DNA of 5,240 bases from Gammaproteobacteria bacterium (lineage in GTDB: Bacteria; Pseudomonadota; Gammaproteobacteria; Chromatiales; Chromatiaceae): positions 1 to 5,240 of the forward strand of contig JAUXGQ010000178.1 of assembly GCA_030621975.1 (NCBI GenBank). The letters run 5' to 3'. The position numbers and the translations under genes are program-made. Below the pieces are notes generated by a model that worked only from the letters and a program-made list of their open reading frames with translations, searched no databases and was not told where the DNA came from. Position 1 is the stretch's first letter, and each line of letters starts with the position of its first letter. Below, piece by piece: positions 1-5,240 of this stretch.

Positions 1-13
1 AGTGGTACTTTCC

Positions 14-41
14 CTGGATTCCGGCCTGCGCCGGAATGACG
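14..41. repeat. dRS3-like dispersed palindromic repeat
   Basis: The stem ATTCCGGC (18-25) and its exact complement GCCGGAAT (30-37) flank the 4-base loop CTGC, within the wider context CTGGATTCC...GGAATGACG. This matches the general form of the very common proteobacterial intergenic repeat related to Neisseria dRS3 (ATTCCCGC...GCGGGAAT), known for giving spurious peptides such as WIPACAGMT; frame 3 here reads exactly that. It is intergenic and shows no coding role. The family match rests on memory of the repeat, not on a search. Confidence 0.7.
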
Positions 42-60
42 AATAAGCTGCTTAGAAAGG

Positions 61-183
61 CATGTACGGCTTAAGTAAGTGCCATTCGCGAGAGGGGGTT
101 TACATGTCGGCCGAATGGCCGATCAAACCGGTTTTAGTCCGTAACCCCAAGCCCACCGGCTTTAACCGGTGGAGTATTCACCG
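61..183 (+). mobile_element. Candidate IS200/IS605-type right end / omega-RNA-like remnant
   Basis: Several inverted repeats are nested here: CATGTA (61-66) with TACATG (101-106); GCCATTCG (81-88) with CGAATGGC (112-119); TCGGCC (107-112) with GGCCGA (117-122) as a competing hairpin; GGGGTT (95-100) with AACCCC (143-148); the palindrome AAACCGGTTT (125-134); and a perfect 7-base-pair hairpin CCACCGG (153-159), loop CTTTAA, CCGGTGG (166-172). The hairpin is followed by AGTATTCAC (173-181). A terminal hairpin with a CTTTA-type loop, followed by GGAG and TTCAC or TTCAA, is the usual appearance of IS200/IS605 right ends, where TnpB omega-RNAs finish. No transposase or tnpB reading frame is present, so this is either the last part of an element lying to the left or a solo non-autonomous end. 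The structure is seen directly; the family assignment is inference. Confidence 0.42.
153..172 (+). other. Perfect 7-bp stem-loop just upstream of the barrel gene
   Basis: CCACCGG and CCGGTGG enclose the loop CTTTAA. An alternative pairing, CGGTG (167-171) with CACCG (179-183), would compete with it. The hairpin buries the GTG at 169, which argues against that codon as a start. It could be the imperfect-palindrome end of a single-strand transposon or a structured 5' leader near the ribosome binding site at 190-195. Confidence 0.6.
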
Positions 184-189
184 AACATG

Positions 190-195
190 AGGGAG
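190..195 (+). promoter_or_regulatory. Ribosome binding site of the barrel gene
   Basis: AGGGAG lies 9 bases before the ATG at 205. It selects that codon over the in-frame GTG at 169 and ATG at 187, neither of which has a comparable purine run at the right distance. If 61-183 is a transposon right end, this site lies in the first bases outside it. Confidence 0.6.
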
Positions 196-204
196 TGGAT
201 AACT

Positions 205-1182
205 ATGCAAGTTTTCGTGCGATACCTGGGCGCGGGTTTCAAAACCCGCGTCGGTGCGATGCTTCTGATGGCGGCTGCCACCGCTTTTCCGGCCTCAACG
301 GTCGCGGTAGAAAGCGGTGGAAGCAACTGGGCCATGGGCAGCGCGGGCTTTGGCGCCGGACTGATCCCGGAGCCCGGCTTCCATTACGCCAACCTCTTGT
401 GGCACATGCCATTTAAAACCTCTCAGAACTTCACCTTTGGCGGGCATACGGTCTCCAGTATGGACGTCGATATCACCGCCAATTTCTTCCTGCCCGCCTA
501 CAGCGGCAAAATCGATGCATGGGACGCCCGCTACAAAGTCCTGGGTGTGTTTCCCTTCATAACGATCAATGGCAAATACCGCTCTAAAACCGCCTCCAAT
601 GAGCATGGGCATAAGTCCTTTAATCGGGGCGATCCCGGCATTGACATGGCCATCGGCTGGCATAAAGACGACTTTCTGGGCGAAAAAGGTCTGAGCCTCG
701 ATTACGCGCCCGGCCTTCTTGTTATCAGCACCTGGGGGAAGTACTCCCGGGGCGAGGTCCTCAACGCCGGCAGAAACCGCTGGACGATCCAGCCGAATTT
801 CTCCTACACCCTGTTTCACGAACCAACGGGTATCGAACTGTCCCAGCGCATCATGTACGCCGTCAACCTCAGAAACGACAAAACCAATTACAATTCCGGT
901 GACGAGTTCCACTTCGACTGGGCGCTGGGCAAGCGTTTCGGCGAAGGCTGGCAAGCGGGTCTGTTCGGCTTCTTCTACAGACAGACGACCGGTGACAAGG
1001 GGCGGGGCGCGACCGTGGGTAGTCTCAAAGGGAGAGGCTGGGGGCTCGGGCCCATTGTCCAGTACAGCAGTGAGATCGGGGGGGTGCCGGTGACGGGGGC
1101 GTTGCGATATCAGAAGGTCCTGCAACACAGAAACCGTACCGATGACGACTCGTTCATGTTCAATTTTATCGCGAGCTTTTAA
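205..1182 (+). CDS. SphA / MetA-pathway-of-phenol-degradation family outer-membrane beta-barrel protein
   Basis: This 325-residue secreted protein is probably an outer-membrane barrel. The start at 205 is preferred because AGGGAG precedes it and because it gives a clean signal peptide: short basic N-terminus (R6, K13, R15), hydrophobic core at about 16-30, likely cleavage near A34 (TVA before VES). The mature part alternates aromatic and polar residues as beta strands do and ends in phenylalanine (FNFIASF, F325), the usual barrel-assembly signal. Family landmarks of the PF13557 type are WHKDD (152-156), WTIQPNFSYTLF (193-204), YNSGDEFHFDWALGKRF (about 229-245), GFFYRQTTGDKG, a glycine-rich GRGWGLGP, and the ending TGALRYQKVL. 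Members often lie beside catabolic genes for aromatic or hydrophobic compounds and are suspected to aid uptake, but the substrate is unknown and no catabolic gene is visible here. The gene is intact and seems to stand alone: the upstream side is structured repeat DNA, and 582 bases separate it from the kinase gene. The outer-membrane call is strong; a transport role is inference. Confidence 0.85.
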   Translation: MQVFVRYLGAGFKTRVGAMLLMAAATAFPASTVAVESGGSNWAMGSAGFGAGLIPEPGFHYANLLWHMPFKTSQNFTFGGHTVSSMDVDITANFFLPAYSGKIDAWDARYKVLGVFPFITINGKYRSKTASNEHGHKSFNRGDPGIDMAIGWHKDDFLGEKGLSLDYAPGLLVISTWGKYSRGEVLNAGRNRWTIQPNFSYTLFHEPTGIELSQRIMYAVNLRNDKTNYNSGDEFHFDWALGKRFGEGWQAGLFGFFYRQTTGDKGRGATVGSLKGRGWGLGPIVQYSSEIGGVPVTGALRYQKVLQHRNRTDDDSFMFNFIASF

Positions 1183-1193
1183 CGTCGCCGACA

Positions 1194-1211
1194 GGGGATC
1201 CGCAGATCCCT
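1194..1211 (+). other. Stem-loop after the barrel gene
   Basis: GGGATC (1195-1200) and GATCCC (1205-1210) pair around the loop CGCA, with a possible extra G-U pair outside. It lies 11 bases past the stop codon at 1180-1182. No run of T follows, so it does not look like a standard intrinsic terminator. It may protect the 3' end of the mRNA or mark a factor-dependent end. Confidence 0.4.
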
Positions 1212-1260
1212 CGCGTTCGGGAGACGGATGGATTCACAGAATAGCGAGAATAGGGAATAG

Positions 1261-1271
1261 GGGTCGGACCA
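1261..1271 (+). repeat. Left terminal inverted repeat
   Basis: GGGTCGGACCA is exactly complementary to the copy at 1702-1712. The next inner base does not pair. Confidence 0.6.
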
Positions 1272-1310
1272 CGACAACATTCTGATATTTGAAGGAAACA
1301 GCCTCAGAAA

Positions 1311-1521
1311 AGAGGTGTTTTCGCGCTTAAAGGCCCCTTTTTGAGGCCAATATGGTGGCTTTAAGGCTTGAGCATGAAGTATTCGCCTGACGGGGTAGCC
1401 GGGGGGGTGATTAACCCCCAGTCCCCACGTCACTCTTTGTGCGGGCCCGCACAGGGCGGTTTAAGGAGCAGCGCGGCCTAGCAATTAATAGTAGTAGAGG
1501 CTTACTCTACTCCACACCTCT
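1311..1521 (+). other. Nested inverted-repeat core of the intergenic region
   Basis: The outer arms AGAGGTGT (1311-1318) and ACACCTCT (1514-1521) are an exact 8-base inverted repeat. Inside lie CTTAAAG (1326-1332) with CTTTAAG (1359-1365); a hairpin built from CGGGG (1391-1395) with CCCC (1423-1426) around GGGGGT (1403-1408) with ACCCCC (1414-1419); a 16-base palindrome at 1438-1453; and AGTAGAG (1493-1499), loop GCTTA, CTCTACT (1505-1511). An outer stem enclosing an ordered series of stem-loops is what a folded RNA would show, but the same pattern can arise in a palindrome-rich mobile element. No known RNA family was recognised. The strand assigned is a guess. Confidence 0.4.
1438..1453. repeat. 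16-bp perfect palindrome
   Basis: TGTGCGGGCCCGCACA is its own reverse complement. It could be a dimeric protein-binding site, a DNA cruciform, or half of a REP-like unit. It lies in non-coding DNA inside the inverted-repeat-bounded segment. Confidence 0.55.
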
Positions 1522-1653
1522 GGGTCGCAATGAAATCAGACAGGCATAATTGTCTTGGTCCCGAAGAAAACCCAACTAAGCTGACCGCACTCCAAGTCGG
1601 AGCATTTTTATTAGGGCAATTTTGGCCCCGAAACGGGTGATCTAAGTCCTCAT

Positions 1654-1680
1654 ACAGCCCGTTTTGTTAGGCTGTTTTCT
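1654..1680 (+). terminator. Candidate rho-independent terminator upstream of the kinase gene
   Basis: ACAGCC (1654-1659) pairs with GGCTGT (1670-1675) around a 10-base loop, and TTTTCT follows (1675-1680). The T run is only on the plus-strand side, so it would stop rightward transcription before the kinase gene. Its left arm shares bases with an alternative pairing, AAACGGG (1631-1637) with CCCGTTT (1658-1664), which would block the terminator hairpin. The stem is short and the loop long, so strength is uncertain. Confidence 0.42.
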
Positions 1681-1701
1681 CTACGCATCAGCGTGTTGCC
1701 A

Positions 1702-1712
1702 TGGTCCGACCC
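1702..1712 (-). repeat. Right terminal inverted repeat
   Basis: TGGTCCGACCC is exactly complementary to 1261-1271. It ends 52 bases before the kinase ATG, so any promoter for the kinase probably lies within or across the bounded segment. Confidence 0.6.
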
Positions 1713-1764
1713 TACATACTGCATGTCGGCTGGCTTACGCACACTTTGGCAAGAGCAGCGATTG

Positions 1765-4700
1765 ATGAAAGGCACTGCATTCTACAGATCCCTGACCGGA
1801 CGCATGCTCCTGTTCGCCATTCTGCCAATCGTGGCCGTGTTGTTGTCGATACTGGCCTATACCGCGATCAATACCTTTGCGGAAATCCGCCATAACGCGG
1901 AGAAAGAACTCGAGCGCCTCGCAGTCGAGGTGGCCAAAGACATCGAGATTGGGAACACGCGCGCGGTGCTCGCCGCGCAAACCATGGCGTTTGCACAGGA
2001 GAGCGGGCTGTTTGGGCATCGTGCCGAATCCAGCGAGCTGGCCCGTCGTGTACTGGAAGAGTTTCCCGAGTTTACCGGTGCCTACTTCGGCTACGAGCCC
2101 AATGCGGACACAGACGATGCCGCGTTTCTGGCCGGGATCGGCGATTCCCAGCTAAAGCAAAGCATGGATGCGACCGGGCGTTACATTCCCTACTGGTTTC
2201 GCGACACGCAGGATAATAGCCAATTGTTGCTGGAACCGCTGTTGGATATGGAGACCAGCCTGTATTACCAGGGTGTGCACGATCTGTTCGACCAGGCCGG
2301 CAGGGCAATGCCGATGGTCACCGAGCCCTATGTCTACGAGGGCAAGATGATCGTCGAGCAGACCTATCCGATCCTGCTGGATGGAAAGTTCGTTGGCATT
2401 GCCGGTGTGGACCGTGCACTGGATGATCTGGATGCGTCGCTGCACAGCATCAAGCAGCGCCAGTCCGTCGATCTTTTCCTGATCAGCCGCTCGGGGCGCT
2501 TTATTGCAGCGACGGCCCGGGAAGGCGTGCTCGAGACGAAGGGCATCAAGGATACAGCCTACAAGCAGTTATTCGGGGATTTTTACAGTCGACGGGGCGA
2601 GCAGTCACTGACTCTTGCGGCCGATCCGTTCACGAGCACCCAGCAGTACTATGCCTCCGCCCCGGTCCCAACCGGTGAATGGATGATCATACTCAGGCGG
2701 TCCGAACAAGACGTGTTGGGTCCCATACAGGCCGACTACTACAACACGGCATGGCTGGCAGGTGCCGGCATCCTGTTTGTGCTGATCCTGACCATGTGGT
2801 TCGCCAGCGCGACGTCACGCCGGATTCACACGGCAATGGACGCGGCGGACAAGCTGGCAGCCGGTGACCTGTCAGTACAGCTACCCACCGATGACAATCG
2901 TGACGAACTGGGCAGGATGCACCAGAGTTTCAATCACGTACTGGAATCCTACCGCCGGATAAACGACGTGGTAGGTGCGATCGCGCAAGGGGATTTCAGC
3001 CAGCGGATGGAAAAGCGCAGCGACAAGGATACGCTGGCCGATGCGGTCAACGGCATGGCAGTCCGCCGGCGCCAGGCTGAAGAGAAGATGGCCAGGGCGC
3101 AGGCACTCGCCGAGGACGCCAGCCGGTCAAAGAGTGATTTCCTCGCCAACATGAGTCACGAGATCCGCACCCCCATGAATGCCATCATCGGGCTGTCGCA
3201 CCTGGCGCTGGGTACGGAGCTGAACCACCGCCAGCATGATTACCTGAGCAAGATCCACGGTTCCGCACAATCGCTGCTCGGCATCATCAACGACATCCTG
3301 GATTTTTCCAAGATCGAGGCAGACAAGCTCGACATGGAGTCCATCGATTTCGACCTGAGCGAAGTACTGGATCACCTGTCCAACATGTTGGCGGTAAAGG
3401 CGGGTGAGAAGCGACTGGAATTCATGATCGCCAGCGCACCCGATGTGCCGGCCGGACTGGTCGGTGACCCGCTGCGCCTGGGCCAGATTTTGATCAACCT
3501 GAGCAACAACGCGGTGAAGTTTACCGAGAAGGGCGCCATTACCCTTTACATCTCTGTCATCGAGGAGCAGGACAAGCAAGTGTTGCTGCGCTTTGGCGTG
3601 CAGGATACGGGTATCGGCATGACCGAAGAGCAGATGGGGCGCCTGTTCAAGGCTTTTTCCCAGGCCGATGGCTCTACCACACGGAAGTATGGCGGAACGG
3701 GCCTGGGGCTGACGATTTCCAAGCGCCTGGCGGAAATGATGGGAGGCGAAATCGGAGTGGAATCGGTGCCGGGCGAGGGCTCGACCTTCTGGTTTACCGC
3801 CCGTTTCGAACTCGCCGAATCCATTCCGCGCAAGCACGAGCTGGTTGTGGATCCGGATCTTGAAGGTCTGCGGGTGCTGGTGGTCGATGACAATCCCACC
3901 TCGCGGGAAATCCTCCATCAACAGACCTACGCTTTCGGCTTCCGCACCGGAGAGGCGGCGTCCGGCGGCGAAGCGCTGGACGAACTGAAAAATGCGGGGG
4001 ACAACCCCTACCAGCTGGTGTTGATGGACTGGAACATGCCGGGCATTGATGGCCTGGAAACCGCCCGGCGTATCAAGGCGGAAAGCGGACTGGATCCCGT
4101 ACCGCACATTATCATGGTCTCCGCCTACGGCCGGGAGGCGCTGTTGCGTCAGTCAGAAGAACTGGGGCTGGATGGCTACCTGGTCAAACCGGTGACCGAT
4201 TCCTCGTTGCTCGATGCAGTCATGAAGGCCTTTGGCAAGGAACAGGGCGGCCGCGCCCAAACCCGGCACGGCACACCGGAGTTGCCCGGGCATGTCATCG
4301 GCGCGCACCTGTTGCTGGTGGAGGACAACGAAATCAACCAGCAGGTTGCGCAGGAAATCCTGGAAGGCGCCGGCGTCGATGTAACGATTGCCAACCATGG
4401 GCAGGAAGCGCTCGAAATTCTCGGGAACCAGCGCTTCGACGGTATCCTGATGGACATGCAGATGCCGGTGATGGACGGTCTGACGGCGACTGCCGAAATT
4501 CGCAAACAGCAGACCTATAAAGACCTGCCGATTATCGCCATGACGGCAAACGCCATGGCCAGTGACCGCGAACGCTGTCTGCAGGCGGGCATGAATGACC
4601 ACATTGCCAAACCCATCGACGTGAATGAGTTGTTCGGGACGCTGGGCCAGTGGATCGACGTTCCGGAGGAACGCCGTAACGCAGGAGCGGGCTTGCCCGC

Positions 4701-5240
4701 GAATGGCTTGGTGTCGAACTCTTTCGCGGGCAAGCCCGCTCCTACGGGAGACATTCCGAAGCTTGAAGGCATCGATACGGAAACAGGACTGTCGCGGGTC
4801 GCCGGTAATAAGAAGCTCTACCTCAGCATCCTCAACAAGTTCCGTGATAGCCAGGCGGATGCGCCGGAGCAGATCGAAAAGGCCCTGGAGGACGGCGACA
4901 GGGCGACCGCCGAACGTCTGGCGCACACGCTCAAGGGCGTTACCGGCAATGTCGGGGCCGATGCACTGCAGGAGGCTGCCCGGGCACTGGAAATGGCGAT
5001 CAAATCAGGCCAGGACGATGTCTCTGCCGAGATTGATGAGGTACGCCTGGCATTGTCACCCGTGCTGTCCACTCTTGCTGTCCTGGATGCCCGGGAAGAT
5101 CATCGCGATAAGGCAACGGGCACCCTGGACATGGCGCAGGTTCGTCCGCTGCTGGAGGGGCTCCGCGACTTGCTTGCAGATGATGACGCTGAAGCCGCTG
5201 ATGTGCTGGATACACTGCAGGGCCAACTCTCTGGCCACGG
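1765..5240 (+). CDS. Hybrid sensor histidine kinase with dCache-like sensor, two REC domains and HPT (partial, 3' end outside window)
   Basis: An inner-membrane phosphorelay kinase; 1,158 codons are visible and the frame stays open at the window edge. From ATG 1765 (AAGAG at 1751-1755 is a weak ribosome site) the order is: TM1 about 14-36; periplasmic dCache-like sensor about 37-325, with PYVYEGKMIVEQTYPIL and FVGIAGVD at 188-216; TM2 about 327-349; HAMP about 350-400; a second HAMP-like half with GDFSQRM (409-415); coiled coil about 433-456; HisKA with SHEIRTPMN, phospho-accepting H465; HATPase_c with N box NLSNNAVKFT (578-587), DTGIGM (614-619) and GGTGLGL (643-649); REC1 with D708/D709, phospho-acceptor D755, S786 and K808; REC2 with E853/D854, phospho-acceptor D897, T927 and K949; a linker encoded by a REP pair (973-993); HPT with AHTLKG, H1054; and an incomplete helical tail. 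All catalytic and phosphotransfer residues are present, so a working His-Asp-Asp-His relay is likely. The layout resembles BarA-type kinases, but the ligand and partner regulator cannot be named. Alternative starts are TTG 1762 and ATG 1723. Confidence 0.93.
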   Translation, partial: MKGTAFYRSLTGRMLLFAILPIVAVLLSILAYTAINTFAEIRHNAEKELERLAVEVAKDIEIGNTRAVLAAQTMAFAQESGLFGHRAESSELARRVLEEFPEFTGAYFGYEPNADTDDAAFLAGIGDSQLKQSMDATGRYIPYWFRDTQDNSQLLLEPLLDMETSLYYQGVHDLFDQAGRAMPMVTEPYVYEGKMIVEQTYPILLDGKFVGIAGVDRALDDLDASLHSIKQRQSVDLFLISRSGRFIAATAREGVLETKGIKDTAYKQLFGDFYSRRGEQSLTLAADPFTSTQQYYASAPVPTGEWMIILRRSEQDVLGPIQADYYNTAWLAGAGILFVLILTMWFASATSRRIHTAMDAADKLAAGDLSVQLPTDDNRDELGRMHQSFNHVLESYRRINDVVGAIAQGDFSQRMEKRSDKDTLADAVNGMAVRRRQAEEKMARAQALAEDASRSKSDFLANMSHEIRTPMNAIIGLSHLALGTELNHRQHDYLSKIHGSAQSLLGIINDILDFSKIEADKLDMESIDFDLSEVLDHLSNMLAVKAGEKRLEFMIASAPDVPAGLVGDPLRLGQILINLSNNAVKFTEKGAITLYISVIEEQDKQVLLRFGVQDTGIGMTEEQMGRLFKAFSQADGSTTRKYGGTGLGLTISKRLAEMMGGEIGVESVPGEGSTFWFTARFELAESIPRKHELVVDPDLEGLRVLVVDDNPTSREILHQQTYAFGFRTGEAASGGEALDELKNAGDNPYQLVLMDWNMPGIDGLETARRIKAESGLDPVPHIIMVSAYGREALLRQSEELGLDGYLVKPVTDSSLLDAVMKAFGKEQGGRAQTRHGTPELPGHVIGAHLLLVEDNEINQQVAQEILEGAGVDVTIANHGQEALEILGNQRFDGILMDMQMPVMDGLTATAEIRKQQTYKDLPIIAMTANAMASDRERCLQAGMNDHIAKPIDVNELFGTLGQWIDVPEERRNAGAGLPANGLVSNSFAGKPAPTGDIPKLEGIDTETGLSRVAGNKKLYLSILNKFRDSQADAPEQIEKALEDGDRATAERLAHTLKGVTGNVGADALQEAARALEMAIKSGQDDVSAEIDEVRLALSPVLSTLAVLDAREDHRDKATGTLDMAQVRPLLEGLRDLLADDDAEAADVLDTLQGQLSGH
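4683..4743. repeat. Inverted REP pair (REPIN-like) inside the kinase coding sequence
   Basis: Two 21-base arms (4683-4703 and 4723-4743) are perfect reverse complements around a 19-base spacer. Each arm is itself a small hairpin: GCGGG-CTTG-CCCGC at 4687-4700 and GCGGG-CAAG-CCCGC at 4726-4739, with a GGAG or CTCC head at the outer side. This closely matches the GTAGGAGCGGGCTTGCCCGC type of REP known from Pseudomonas. Such REPs are normally intergenic and are moved by RAYT transposases. Here the pair is in frame without a stop and encodes kinase residues 973-993 (AGAGLPANG...FAGKPAP), between REC2 and HPT. Confidence 0.88.

Larger units (their letters stand above)
1261..1712. mobile_element. 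Candidate 452-bp inverted-repeat-bounded non-autonomous element (MITE-like)
   Basis: The segment is bounded by perfect 11-base inverted repeats, GGGTCGGACCA at 1261-1271 and TGGTCCGACCC at 1702-1712. It contains no convincing reading frame but many internal inverted repeats, and it fills most of the gap between the two genes. The left border is preceded by the tandem GAATAGG-GAATAGG (1248-1261 region). The string AATAGGGGTCGGACCACG resembles a motif (AATAGGGGACAGACCACG and variants) that I associate with Y1/RAYT-type transposase neighbourhoods. No clear target-site duplication is visible: the flanks are AATAG on the left and TACAT on the right. The inverted repeats are seen directly; that they bound one mobile unit is inference. 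A structured non-coding RNA locus is the main alternative. Confidence 0.4.

Noticed and set aside
169..204. Upstream in-frame starts GTG 169 and ATG 187 for the barrel gene
   Set aside because: GTG 169 sits inside a perfect hairpin and neither codon has a good ribosome site. ATG 205 has AGGGAG at 9 bases and gives a standard signal peptide.
295..1128. Minus-strand open frame of 277 codons opposite the barrel gene
   Set aside because: The plus strand has a signal peptide, family motifs and a C-terminal phenylalanine. The antisense product has none of these.
1179..1433. Minus-strand 84-codon open frame in the intergenic region
   Set aside because: It crosses the repeat end and the G/C-run hairpin, has no good ribosome site and no recognisable product. 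It is most likely chance.
1300..1530. Retron msr-msd or group II intron fragment
   Set aside because: The outer stem with inner hairpins is suggestive, but no reverse transcriptase is in the window and I could not identify the conserved branching-G arrangement or domain V.
1590..1612. CTCC-AAGTC-GGAG hairpin followed by CATTTTTATT as a second terminator
   Set aside because: The stem is only four base pairs, too weak to call next to the better candidate at 1654-1680.
1656..1700. GTTAGGC-containing stretch as an integron attC or attI site
   Set aside because: There is no paired core site, no cassette gene and no integrase. The motif is explained by the right arm of the terminator-like hairpin.
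1701..1895. Plus-strand 64-codon frame beginning ATGGTCCGACCC, resembling the MARP start of RAYT transposases
   Set aside because: The likeness covers only the first few codons, which lie in the inverted repeat. The rest does not continue as a transposase and overlaps the kinase start in another frame.
3127..4107. Long minus-strand open frame of 326 codons opposite the kinase
   Set aside because: It lies wholly antisense to the HisKA, HATPase_c and REC1 motifs, which are unmistakable on the plus strand. Its translation shows no family features and is a by-product of G+C-rich codon use.
4153..4926. Minus-strand open frame of 257 codons opposite REC2 and HPT
   Set aside because: It is antisense to conserved REC2 and HPT residues and has no recognisable domain.

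Overview
The window reads as G+C-rich DNA from a Gram-negative proteobacterium. Three things suggest this: an outer-membrane beta-barrel protein with a signal peptide, a large multidomain hybrid histidine kinase of the BarA-like layout, and dispersed palindromic repeats of kinds common in Gammaproteobacteria. A REP pair at 4683-4743 looks very like the REP sequences of Pseudomonas and relatives, so a pseudomonad-like gammaproteobacterium is the best guess. The genus cannot be fixed from this window alone.

Layout, left to right. Positions 1-204 hold repeats and structured DNA: a dRS3-like palindrome (14-41), then nested inverted repeats ending in a hairpin plus TTCAC (61-181) that resemble the right end / omega-RNA region of an IS200/IS605-type element. 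The first gene (205-1182) encodes a SphA / 'MetA-pathway of phenol degradation' family (PF13557-like) outer-membrane protein. A 582-base non-coding gap (1183-1764) follows. It is dominated by a 452-base segment bounded by perfect 11-base inverted repeats (1261-1271 and 1702-1712). That segment contains several hairpins, a 16-base perfect palindrome and a terminator-like hairpin. The rest of the window (1765-5240, open at the right edge) is one reading frame for a membrane-bound hybrid sensor kinase: TM1, periplasmic dCache-like sensor, TM2, HAMP, second HAMP-like segment, HisKA, HATPase_c, REC1, REC2, HPT, then an incomplete C-terminal tail.

How the parts relate. The kinase carries a full phosphorelay (H465 to D755/D897 to H1054) and would report an extracytoplasmic ligand to an unseen response regulator. 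The barrel gene is on the same strand, but 582 bases of structured DNA and a candidate terminator separate the two, so they are probably independent transcription units.

The most notable points are: a REP pair with a perfect 21-base inverted repeat sitting in frame inside the kinase and encoding the REC2-HPT linker; the inverted-repeat-bounded structured segment just upstream of the kinase; and the IS605-like end next to the barrel gene's ribosome binding site. I saw no CRISPR array, tRNA, rRNA or intact transposase gene.
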